Source: Ceratotherium simum simum
Taxonomy: Eukaryota; Chordata; Mammalia; Perissodactyla; Rhinocerotidae
Length of the DNA stretch: 64,000 nt
Assembly (NCBI RefSeq): GCF_000283155.1
Contig: NW_004454178.1
Location: forward strand, 7,104,088-7,168,087
Reading direction: 5' to 3'
Of this stretch, positions 35,801-42,622 are shown one piece after another (the first letter of the stretch is position 1; each line of letters starts with the position of its first letter). Both the position numbers and the translations under genes were made by a program. The notes under the pieces were generated by a model. It was not told the origin of the DNA, did no database searches, and saw nothing but the letters and a program-made list of their open reading frames with translations.

Positions 35801-38800
35801 GGTCATCCTTCCTTGCTCTTCTGCTTCGCCCCGGCCGCCTAGGATGGGAGCAGAACAGAGTAGGTGTCCCACGCATTTTTCTGGCGTCAGATAGCCTGTG
35901 TCCAGATCTGGATTTGTGATCTTGGTCAGGTAATTGACTTCCATGGGCCTCAGCTTCTCTACCTGGAAAGGCTAGGGGAGGGCACTAAGGTGCCCACCCA
36001 GGAGTCGATGTGAAACTGAAATGGGTGATCCGTGTCAGTCTCTTGGCACAATTGCTTCTGTGTCAGTCACCTCCATCTTTTTCATTACCGAGGGTCCAGA
36101 CAGTCCCTGGAGGCCCGTCTCTCTGGAAACTGGACCTGGAGCTCTTCTTCCCTTCCTCTCTCTGCAGACAATGGCGATGACCACTCCGAGGGAGGCCTGG
36201 TTGAGAACCACGTGGACGGGACCGCAAACACGTTGGGAGGTGGAGCTGGCCGGAAGCCCCTCAAGTCGGGCATGAAGGAGCTGGCTGTGTACCGGGAGAA
36301 GGTCTCTGGGCAGCACCGGCAGATGGGCAGAGGCGGCAGAGGTGGCAAACACCCCCACGTCGTCCTGGAGGAACCCAAGAAGCTACGGCCGCCACACACC
36401 AGGGTCAGAGGGCAAAGGATGTGCAAGGGGGTCTTAGAGCTGGGGAGGGCACCCCACAAGATCCACAGGCAAAGCACTTCCCTTTCCGGTTCTGCCCCTG
36501 ATGTACTCAGTGACCTTCAGGCCAATCAGTATCTCTTTTGGGGGCCTCAGTATCCCTGGCTGTGAAATGGGCTGGGCATAGGGTTTCTTGAAGTCCCTTC
36601 CTTCTGAAACCTCCACATTTCTGCTTGGCTTTGGGGCATAGGCAATGCAAATGGTTGCTGGAAATGAAGATGGAGCCTCCTGAACTTGGCTCACTCTTGC
36701 GATGTGCTGCCCTCGCTCAGCCACCCGTTTCCTCTTGCTGGCTCATCTCCGCTGTGGGGGGTCTTGGCCCTGGCTGGGTTGATGGAAAGGGATGGAGCGT
36801 GGACCACTAGGTTGGGGTAGGGATACCCTGGAGACACCACTTGAATCCAATATTTGCAAGTAGACCCCATTTTGCCCTCTGAAAGCCATCAACACAGATC
36901 AAGGAGTGAAAACTCACATCCATGCCACTTCGTTTAGGGGGTGGGTTGGGGCACAACGACATGGTCATCAGATCATGGGGCCGGGAGTTGGAAGTCCCTG
37001 ATTCCACCAGCTAGCCGTGTGGCCTTGGGAAAGTCCCTTCCTTGTGCATGAGCTTCCTCCTGAGGCTGCACGCAGGCCAGTGTTTCGTGAGCTCATTCCC
37101 ACTCTGAGCATCATCTGTGCCCACAGACCCCCTGCCAGCAGGAATTGGACCAGGTCCTGGAGCGGATCTCCACCATGCGCCTTCCAGATGAGCGGGGCCC
37201 GCTGGAGCATCTCTACTCCTTGCACATTCCCAACTGTGACAAGCATGGCCTGTACAACCTCAAACAGGTGAGAGAGGACCTTCTCTGCCCTGGGCCCAGG
37301 GTGTGCCTTGTTCCTGCCCCACCCACCTGTAATCCGATGAGGTCTGAGAGCTGAGTGGGAGACCTAGACTTCTGTGATGGGGTGGCGGGATGGGGATGCC
37401 AGCTGCCAGGGCAGGGGAGTGGGGGTGGGGGTGAGGCTTCCCTCCCTGGCCTCAGGTCTGTCAGAGGCTGACTCCACTCACCCAGCTAGCTACCAGCCAT
37501 CAGCTTTTGGCATCTGTTTGGGAGGGAGCTTCTTGGAGAAGAGAGGTAGGCTTACACTAATCAACGCTCCTCAACGTCTATTGAGTGTTAGAATCACCTG
37601 GAGATGATTCCCGGCCTCACCCCAGAGACTGCCATTCAGGAGGTCGGGTGGGACCAAGAGTTTCCATTTCTAACAGGCTCCCAGGGGATGCTGATGGTCC
37701 AGGGACCACACTTCCAGAATCATTGATTTAAACCACTGACCAAGTAACTGCTCTGGTTTTCAAGTATCTCAGGGAATGCAAATCAGAGCTGGAGAAAGGC
37801 CACTTAAAATATTTCCAGAAACCATCATTGTTGTAGTGATGGTGGCTATTGAACACTGATTGGTTGCCCTTTACCTAGCGCACCCCTCCCTTCCTCCAAC
37901 CCCTCCCTTGTGAGGGAGAAAAAGCATGTGTGCATTTCCCTTAAGGCAGAGAGGGACTGAGAGGGAGAAAGGGGGTCAGTAGTGGGTCCCACCACCGTTC
38001 TGTCTTCAAGCGGAGGTTCTGAGCCCTGGCTGCACACTGGGATCTTCAAAAAATACGGATGCCGGGGCCCCACCCCCAGAGATTCGGGTTTTGTGAGTCT
38101 GGGGTCTTCCTGGGCAACAGGATTTTCAGAAACTCCTCTGGTGACCCCAGCAGGAAGTCAGCATTGACTTCAAGGGCGGATGTGCAGAGCCAGGGGATGG
38201 GGTCCGGGGGTCTGCTGATCCCTCGGGGGGTCTCATTCACAGCGCAGGTGACTTGCCCTCTAAACGTCAGTCTAGCGTTAAAAGCTATTTGTGCACGTGC
38301 CCTTTAAACGTAAGCCAGATACTTCATCTGGAGCTCGAAAGAAGAAATAGTGGTCTGTCCTAATGAGAAACAGGCAGTGTGCCGTACCTCACGGGTGATG
38401 GAAGGGATTTACGAGGGGAATTAGGTTACAGGTAAGAGCAGGGACGAGAATAGCTGGGTTTGCATCTCAGCTATGCCTCTTATTAGCTGGGTGACGTCGG
38501 GCAAGTTACTTCACTCATCTGGGCTTCTGCCTCGTCATCCTTGAAGCAGTGAAATATGGTACCTGATTCACCAGGCGCTTGTGAGGATAAATGAATGTGT
38601 ATGTTAGACGTAAGCCGTAAACGAGCAGTGTTTAGATGGCTTACACAGCGCCTGGCACACAGGAGGACCTGTGCCAGCGCTGACTTTCACCGTCACATGG
38701 GTTTGTCCCCTCACACTATCGCTGGACTCCAGTACACTGGGTCCCCCGCTGGGTGGGCCTCCCTGGCGTGGGGCTGAGTCTTTTCATCTTTGGGCATCCC

Positions 38801-39207
38801 CAGCAGGCTTGCTAGCCAGAGCGTGGTCCCTGGGCCAGCAGCACCAGCATCACCTCGGAGCTTGTTATCCCTGCCGAATTTCAGGCCCCCCCCAGACCTC
38901 CTGAAAGGGAATCTGCATTTTAGTGAGATCCCCGGGCATACGGTCTAGGTCAGGGAGCGCCATCCCGCAGCGCTGGCTCAGCGCACACGGCAGCTGCTCG
39001 GTGGCTGCGGGGGTGTCCTCACATCCTCTTCTCTCTCCCCAGTGCAAGATGTCTCTGAATGGGCAGCGCGGGGAGTGTTGGTGTGTGAACCCCAACACCG
39101 GGAAGCTGATCGTGGGGGCCCCCACCATCCGGGGGGACCCTGAGTGTCATCTCTTCTACAATGAGCAGCAGGAGGCTCGCGGGGTACACACCCAGCGGAT
39201 GCAGTAA
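14093..39207 (+). CDS. IGFBP2: IGFBP2, insulin-like growth factor binding protein 2 (four coding exons, exon 1 gapped)
   Basis: Secreted carrier that binds IGF-I and IGF-II and limits or delivers them to receptors; it also signals through integrins and heparin-like chains. The coding exons read 14093-14578, 36168-36403, 37127-37267 and 39043-39207, all with GT/AG introns. The product has a leucine-rich signal peptide, an N-terminal IGFBP domain with the GCGCCSVC motif, a linker with the basic PKKLRPP heparin-binding/nuclear-localisation segment, and a thyroglobulin type-1 domain with CWCV and an RGD near the C-terminus. Exons 2-4 supply 179 residues plus a split Asp codon, very close to human in length. 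The family protein is about 325 residues. An assembly gap removes the end of the signal peptide and the start of the mature protein, and its length is not frame-preserving. Identity is recognised from the protein sequence and is secure. Confidence 0.97.
14141..14170 (+). repeat. (CTG)10 coding repeat in the signal peptide
   Basis: Ten consecutive CTG triplets in frame encode leucines of the hydrophobic core of the IGFBP2 signal peptide. Confidence 0.95.
14186..14330. other. Assembly gap (145 N) inside IGFBP2 exon 1
   Basis: Run of N. It follows a CTG repeat and a GGCGCGGGCGGCGGC tract, so extreme GC content is the likely cause of the drop-out. It hides the signal-peptide cleavage site and the first cysteines of the mature protein. 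Confidence 0.99.
16284..16373 (+). repeat. 90-bp perfect direct repeat, copy 1
   Basis: Identical over 90 bases to 16769-16858; begins CTTCATTCCTCTGGCGCTCA and ends GGAAGGGAACAGATG. The flanks differ from those of copy 2. Probable source copy, because it lacks flanking target-site duplication. Confidence 0.93.
16769..16858 (+). repeat. 90-bp perfect direct repeat, copy 2
   Basis: Second identical copy, start-to-start spacing 485 bp. It is bracketed by AGGCCT at 16765-16770 and again at 16859-16864, suggesting that copy 2 was inserted into a single AGGCCT. A local assembly artefact is the main alternative. Confidence 0.93.
17560..18000 (+). promoter_or_regulatory. Candidate intronic enhancer or alternative promoter block
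   Basis: CpG-rich sequence with a GC box (GGGGCGGAGC, about 17589) is followed some 35 bp on by CATATAAAGG (17627-17636, TATA-like and one mismatch from a CArG box). Three TTTGCAT motifs follow at 17826-17832, 17838-17844 and 17848-17854, the last forming the exact octamer ATTTGCAT. An AP-1 site TGAGTCA lies at 17992-17998. The motifs are seen directly; regulatory function is inferred. Confidence 0.45.
20501..20698 (-). mobile_element. ERE-type SINE (antisense) with displaced target duplication
   Basis: TTTATTTATT head, GGCCCTGAGCTAACATC, and GCCACCGGGCCGGCCCC at the tRNA end. The only matching direct repeat, GAGAGATATATT, sits at 20395-20406 and 20701-20712, about 95 bp beyond the SINE tail on the left. 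Confidence 0.92.
20784..20826. repeat. (GT)n microsatellite
   Basis: About 21 GT units, lying within MIR-like text (CAGCTTCCTTGTCTGTAAAT just before). Confidence 0.95.
23615..23760 (+). repeat. MIR SINE
   Basis: CTGCCATTGACTACGTGACT and GCCTCAACTCCTATGGC. Confidence 0.65.
24841..24985 (+). mobile_element. ERE-type SINE, 3' truncated
   Basis: Starts GGGGCGGCCCTGGTGGCATA and is recognisable to AAAATAGAGGAAGA, where it breaks into a perfect 10-bp hairpin (24980-25005). No poly-A tail or target duplication seen. Confidence 0.88.
25925..27000 (-). mobile_element. Antisense old L1 fragment split by an LTR
   Basis: Reverse-complement L1 text before (CTGTATATTATTCTATTGTG, about 26317) and after (TTTATCCATTCACCTATTGA, from about 26855) the LTR is collinear. 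So the LTR inserted into a pre-existing L1. Outer limits are approximate. Confidence 0.65.
26379..26849 (-). mobile_element. Solo LTR, endogenous-retrovirus type (antisense)
   Basis: Read on the - strand it starts TGTGACCACAGG, contains CCCATAAATTGTGCCCC and a polyadenylation block AATAAAGCTTTTTCTTTTCTC-like at about 26430. It is roughly 470 bp long, with no gag, pol or env around it. A possible TTTTAT target repeat flanks it (26373-26378, 26850-26855). Probably class I; exact family not assigned. Confidence 0.7.
27650..27815. repeat. MER5-like DNA element
   Basis: GTTAGAAATATAGACTCGTT and AGCCACAGTTGGGAACCGTT at the end. Confidence 0.55.
28005..28082. repeat. 17-bp perfect inverted repeat
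   Basis: Arms TGGTGTTCCAAAGGAAG at 28005-28021 and its exact reverse complement at 28066-28082, separated by 44 bp. Confidence 0.92.
28895..29050 (-). repeat. MIR SINE
   Basis: TAGAGCTCAGAAAGGTTAAA and TGGCAAACCCAGGACTGGAA. Confidence 0.75.
29821..30075 (+). mobile_element. ERE-type SINE, diverged
   Basis: AGCCAGTCCTAGTGGTTAA head, GGGTTCGTTTCC B-box remnant, CTGGGGCTTTGGGGAGG and an (AAAAC)n tail. Target duplication CAGGGTATT at 29812-29820 and 30076-30084. More diverged than the other copies. Confidence 0.88.
31005..31190 (-). repeat. MIR SINE
   Basis: GGATGAGCAATGGAGGCACA and AAGTAACTTGTCTAGGGCTG. Confidence 0.75.
32177..32396 (+). mobile_element. MER20 (hAT-type nonautonomous DNA transposon)
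   Basis: CAGTGGTTTTCAACTCGGGT start, GGGGCATTTGGCAATG, GGTGCTACTGGCATCTAGTG, GCACAGGACAGCCCCCC and end GAGACCCTG follow the MER20 consensus over its whole length. Confidence 0.88.
34310..34500 (-). repeat. MIR SINE
   Basis: AACTATTATTATCCAACG and GAGAAAACGGAGGCACAGAG. Confidence 0.75.
35885..35990 (+). repeat. MIR SINE fragment just upstream of IGFBP2 exon 2
   Basis: TCTTGGTCAGGTAATTGACTT and GGGCCTCAGCTTCTCTACCT. Confidence 0.65.
36168..36403 (+). CDS. IGFBP2: IGFBP2 exon 2 (linker)
   Basis: Begins after CTCTGCAG with the last two bases of the split Asp codon and reads [17 protein letters not shown], then [19 protein letters not shown] and [12 protein letters not shown]. It ends in phase 0 before GTCAGA. 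PKKLRPP (from 36374) is the conserved heparin-binding and nuclear-localisation element. A 9-bp tandem duplication (36326-36334 and 36335-36343) gives GRGGRGGK where human and mouse have a single short glycine-lysine stretch. Confidence 0.97.
36404..37126 (+). other. IGFBP2: IGFBP2 intron 2
   Basis: Phase-0 intron, donor GTCAGA, acceptor TGTGCCCACAG. It contains MIR-like pieces near 36480-36570 and 37000-37070 (CCTTGGGAAAGTCCCTTCC). Confidence 0.93.
37127..37267 (+). CDS. IGFBP2: IGFBP2 exon 3 (first half of thyroglobulin domain)
   Basis: Forty-seven codons, from [20 protein letters not shown] to [16 protein letters not shown], with donor CAG|GTGAGA. It contributes two of the six cysteines of the thyroglobulin type-1 domain that cooperates in IGF binding. 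Virtually identical to the mammalian consensus. Confidence 0.98.
37565..37735. repeat. MER5-like DNA element
   Basis: TTAGAATCACCTGGAGATGA and CCAGGGGATGCTGATGGTCC. Confidence 0.65.
38005..38180. repeat. MER5-like DNA element
   Basis: CCCTGGCTGCACACTGGGAT, AAAAAATACGGATGCCGGGG and CCCACCCCCAGAGATTCGGG. Confidence 0.75.
38425..38680 (+). repeat. MIR SINE, nearly full length
   Basis: AGCTGGGTGACGTCGGGCAA, TTGTGAGGATAAATGAATGT and GCGCCTGGCACACAGGAGGA cover core and tail. Confidence 0.85.
38800..38955. repeat. MER5-like DNA element
   Basis: GCAGCACCAGCATCACCTCG and GAATCTGCATTTTAGTGAGA. Confidence 0.65.
39043..39207 (+). CDS. IGFBP2: IGFBP2 exon 4 (C-terminus, stop)
   Basis: Reads [20 protein letters not shown] and on through [20 protein letters not shown] to RGVHTQRMQ and stop TAA (39205-39207). 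It has the CWCV signature of thyroglobulin type-1 domains. The integrin-binding RGD (39130-39138) is intact. The four remaining domain cysteines are present. Confidence 0.98.
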   Translation, partial: CKMSLNGQRGECWCVNPNTGKLIVGAPTIRGDPECHLFYNEQQEARGVHTQRMQ

Positions 39208-39560
39208 ACCACTGCCAGCCGGTGCCTGGCACCCCCGCCCCACCCCCTCTCCAGACACCTGCAGAGAGGAGAGTGTGGGTGTGGTGGGCGGGGGAGGGTT
39301 TTCCAGGAGTTCGACATGTGTATTTATATTTGGAAAGAGACCAGCACCGAGCTTGGCACACCCCCCGGCCTCCCCCTCCCCAGCGGGAGATGCCTGCGCC
39401 CTCCCTTCTCGGTTCTGCTGGGGAGGAAGGGGGCGGTTGCAGTGGGGAGCTGGGGTAAAGGTTTGGGAGGGGGGAAAAGAAATTTTTATTTTTGAACCCC
39501 TGTGTCTCTTTTGCTTAAGATTAAAGGAAGGAAAAATAAAACGTGTGTCTTGTGTCTGAG
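39208..39560 (+). other. IGFBP2: IGFBP2 3' UTR
   Basis: About 350 bases of GC-rich 3' UTR followed by a U-rich tract and AATAAA; the short length fits the about 1.4-kb IGFBP2 mRNA. Confidence 0.85.
39535..39540 (+). terminator. IGFBP2: IGFBP2 polyadenylation signal
   Basis: AATAAA in GGAAAAATAAAACGTG, followed by the GT-rich TGTGTCTTGTGTCTG that would bind cleavage-stimulation factor. Cleavage is expected near 39555-39560. Confidence 0.85.
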
Positions 39561-40674
39561 TCTTTGGGGACCCCTGGGAAAGAGGCCCCAGGTTGGAAGC
39601 CACCTAGCCTTCATCCGGCTCTGCCCGCGACCTCTGGGGAAATGGGAAAGGCCTCGGTTTCCCACTTGTAACACGGGAATGAGAAGCCCGGGGCAGGAGG
39701 AAGGGGCCTCCCTCCAACGGTGTTGGCTTATAGCGTTGGCTTATAGAAACTCGGAGTCCTGAATCCGGGTGCAGCCCCAGGAATCTGGTGTCTCCTGCCT
39801 GGTCGCCAGCTGAGGCTCTGGCCCGCATCCTGCCCCCAGCTCTGTGGGCACTGGGGGAGGAGAGGTGGAGCCTGTGTCTGTCTTCCTCTTTCCAACCTTC
39901 AGATGACACTGCAAAGGGAGAAAGGGAACCGGGAAACATTGGAATTGGGGTCCTCTGACTCCTGAACTAAGGAGAGCTCGTAATGGGGGGGGGCCGTCAA
40001 TTCAGCCCCCAAGGAAAGGGGGTGGGGCCTTGTGGGTCACGTATTCACAGATGTCACCTCTGAGAGTTCAGGCTCTGCCCTCTGAGGGGCCCAAGGCATT
40101 GTTTGGCTCCAGAGCAGCAAATGTTAACAAAGGGACATGGAAACCCTGGCACAGACGCGCCCTATTTCTGAAGCTAAATTCTATGCGAGGGCTCCACCCT
40201 GTTTTCCGTCGGCCTCTCGACCCTTGGCGAATTCCAGGGGCTCCCCGACTGCAGTGGGCCACAGCGGAAGGCGTGCACACTGTTTTAGGGCCCATGGTCC
40301 ACCCCCTTCCCCTCCCAGCACACGGCACCGAGCCCCCACTTTCATGTTATCCCCTCTTCTGCGTCTGGAGTCCGACCCCTCCTGCCCCAGAGGGACAGGA
40401 TCCCCCTCCCTCCCGACCTTCCTTCTAGCAACTCAGGGGAGGCAGAGGGACACCTGGGGCCTTTCCCGGGTGAGGCGAGCTTCTCTCGCTGGAGTAGGAG
40501 AAAACCAGGTCCCCTAAAGCAGGCAGACCCCAGGCCAGAGTGCTGGCTGCACAGGCCAAGGCGGGCGGGACACCGGGTCACTCAGCCGGGGGCTGGCCGC
40601 CCCGGAAGGACGTTGATTCAGTTAATCCAGTAAGTATAGGAGGGACGATTATTAGCTGCACTTCGCAGATGAGG

Positions 40675-40880
40675 AAAAGGTCCCCAGGTGCCCGACCTCC
40701 AGGGCCCAGGGCTGGGGCCCCGACTCCCAGCGTGGACGCGGCTCCGCCGGAGTTACACCGCCCCCTGCGGGCGGGAGGGGCGGCGCTTGCAGAGAGCCGG
40801 GAGCGCGGGCGCCGGGGGACCTGCGCCCTGGGCCAGCGGTCCCTGCCGGGGCTGAGTTCCTTTCATCCACTGATGGGCGC
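40675..40880. promoter_or_regulatory. CpG-dense block with CTCF-like motif between the genes
   Basis: A short stretch rich in CpG amid CpG-poor DNA. It includes CCGCCCCCTGCGGGC at 40758-40772, close to the reverse complement of the CTCF core, followed at once by an Sp1-type GGGAGGGGCGGCGC. Possible insulator or orphan CpG island; function inferred. Confidence 0.35.
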
Positions 40881-40984
40881 CACCCCTCTCTCGGCCCTCA
40901 GCTGTAGGAGCTGTCCTGGGGAGTCGGGGTGGGGGTGGGCAGCCCGTGCCGGCTAACGCTTGAATGGGCAGGGGCCGAGGCCCC

Positions 40985-41078
40985 ACCATCAGAGATTCTG
41001 ACCTGGTCGGTCTGGGGTGGAGCCCAGGCAGGACACTGTAAACAAAAGTTCCCAGGTGATTCTAATGCAGAGCCAGGG
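40985..41078. repeat. MER5-like DNA element fragment
   Basis: CAGAGATTCTGACCTGGTCG and CCCAGGTGATTCTAATGCAG. Confidence 0.7.
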
Positions 41079-41079
41079 A

Positions 41080-41300
41080 GGCGAAGAAGGCTGGAGTCAG
41101 GACACTTGGGTTGGAGACCTGACCCACCACTTATTATTCCATTGCCCTGGAGCCGTGTCACTCGCCTGCTCTGAGCCTCAGTTTTCCTTGTCTTCTAATG
41201 GGGATGATTTCACCCTCAAATGACAGGGTGGTCTCAATGTGAGACGATGGTTGTGAAGGTGCTTTGAGAGCTGTAGGACTGTATAAAATGGAAGGGATTA
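41080..41300 (+). repeat. MIR SINE
   Basis: CTCTGAGCCTCAGTTTTCCTT-like core then GGTTGTGAAGGTGCTTTGAG. Confidence 0.75.
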
Positions 41301-41754
41301 CCATGGGGCCATGGCTGGGGTTAGCCCCCGTGCCCCAAGGTTGCCAACTCACTCGGATCCCTTCTGTAATATTTGTTTTGCAGAGTGCCCCCGTGGATAC
41401 CACAATCTCCCTGCCCATTTTCATGTCACTTGCCCACAGCCTCTAAAACCTCTGAAGAGATGGATTTTATGGGTATGTGAGTAGCACCTCTGCTGTGGCT
41501 CTAGCTGCAGGAACCACACTAACTGATGTACAGCATGACCCAGAAACCTTTGCTGTGGGAGCGCCTAATTGCACCCATGTGGGAAGATGGTTGGCTGGGC
41601 AGGGATGGTGATGTCACGCTGATCCCCCACCTCCTGGAACTAAACTGCCTCTTTAAGCCCGGCAGTGGACCAACACTGGGGCTATACTGCCACTGTGTGG
41701 CCACACGAGAACTGCAGCTGAGTGTACACTGGGTCTCCGAGAGTCCTTTTGCTT

Positions 41755-41915
41755 AAGAGGTGGTCCCCGGTGTCCAGAATGAGTCAGTTGGGGACCGCTT
41801 GTTAAACTTGGAGGAATCACAGACTCATTACTGCACTAGAGGCTTGGATAGGGACCTGGGAATATGCATTGAAACATGCCTCCGGGGTAATTCTAATTTG
41901 TACAATCATCTAATT
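41755..41915. repeat. MER5-like DNA element, diverged
   Basis: GGACCTGGGAATATGCATTG and GGGGTAATTCTAATTTG. Confidence 0.5.
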
Positions 41916-42139
41916 TCTAGGTGACCTAATTTGTAGGATTCAGGGCAAAATGCCAATTCAGGCCCCTCGTTCAGAAATTGTTAAGAATTTCAAGACAGCG
42001 ACAACAGAGGATTAAGCTGGGCACAGGGCCCTGTGTGACTGCACAGGCTGCTGCCCAGGAAGCTGGCCTGTTGTGATGCCCTCTGAATTTGGAGAATCAC
42101 TGCCGTGGTGGCATCTCACAGATGAGTCCTGAATACGAG

Positions 42140-42360
42140 CTACATATGACGCGGTGCTTGAGAGTATGGGCGTGGAGGTGAGGCAGCCTTTGCACAGAAC
42201 TTGGACTCTACTACTTATGACTTTTGTGACTTTGGACACATTTCTAACCTCCGAACCACATTTATTTCATCTTTAAATATTGGGACAATTTGAATCTCAA
42301 AGGATTGCTTTGGGAATATAAAATCATTTCCGACATATAGTAAAAGTGCTGCCTACATGG
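42140..42360 (+). repeat. MIR SINE
   Basis: CTACTACTTATGACTTTTGT and AACCTCCGAACCACATTTA, AT-rich and diverged. Confidence 0.65.
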
Positions 42361-42596
42361 AGCTGGGACTGTATCCTAGGCTCAGCGTTAGGGTTTTAGA
42401 TGTGAAGATGAGAGACATTATGGTTCCTGTTCTGAAGGGCTGACACTCTAGTGGAGGAAATCAGCCATGTGACTCCACAATCACCATGGGAGTGATGGAG
42501 CTGTGCCCAGGTGCATTAGGAGGAGGAACATCTATGTCTCAGAGAGGGTGCAAAGACAGAGTTGTAAGGAGGAAGCAGGAATTCAGGGAAAGGAGT

Positions 42597-42622
42597 GGTG
42601 TGTGTGTGTGTGTGTGTGTGTG
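42597..42622. repeat. (GT)n microsatellite
   Basis: About 13 units between the two genes. Confidence 0.95.

Larger units (their letters stand above)
14579..36167 (+). other. IGFBP2: IGFBP2 intron 1 (21.6 kb)
   Basis: Phase-1 intron with donor GTAACG and acceptor CTCTCTGCAG. It contains no supported gene. Its contents are listed separately: a 90-bp direct repeat, a CpG/TATA/octamer block, ERE SINEs, an LTR nested in an L1 fragment, MER20, MIR and MER5-like copies, and microsatellites. Stretches such as 18.0-20.3 kb, 20.9-23.6 kb and 32.4-34.3 kb show nothing recognisable beyond unique intronic DNA with short low-complexity tracts. Confidence 0.93.
37268..39042 (+). other. IGFBP2: IGFBP2 intron 3
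   Basis: Phase-0 intron, acceptor CTCTCTCCCCAG. It carries three MER5-like fragments and one nearly complete MIR, with little unique DNA between them. Confidence 0.93.

Noticed and set aside
39019..39603. 194-residue antisense frame
   Set aside because: Shadow of IGFBP2 exon 4 and its 3' UTR on the opposite strand.
39720..39748. GTTGGCTTATAG repeated after one base
   Set aside because: Minor local duplication in intergenic DNA.
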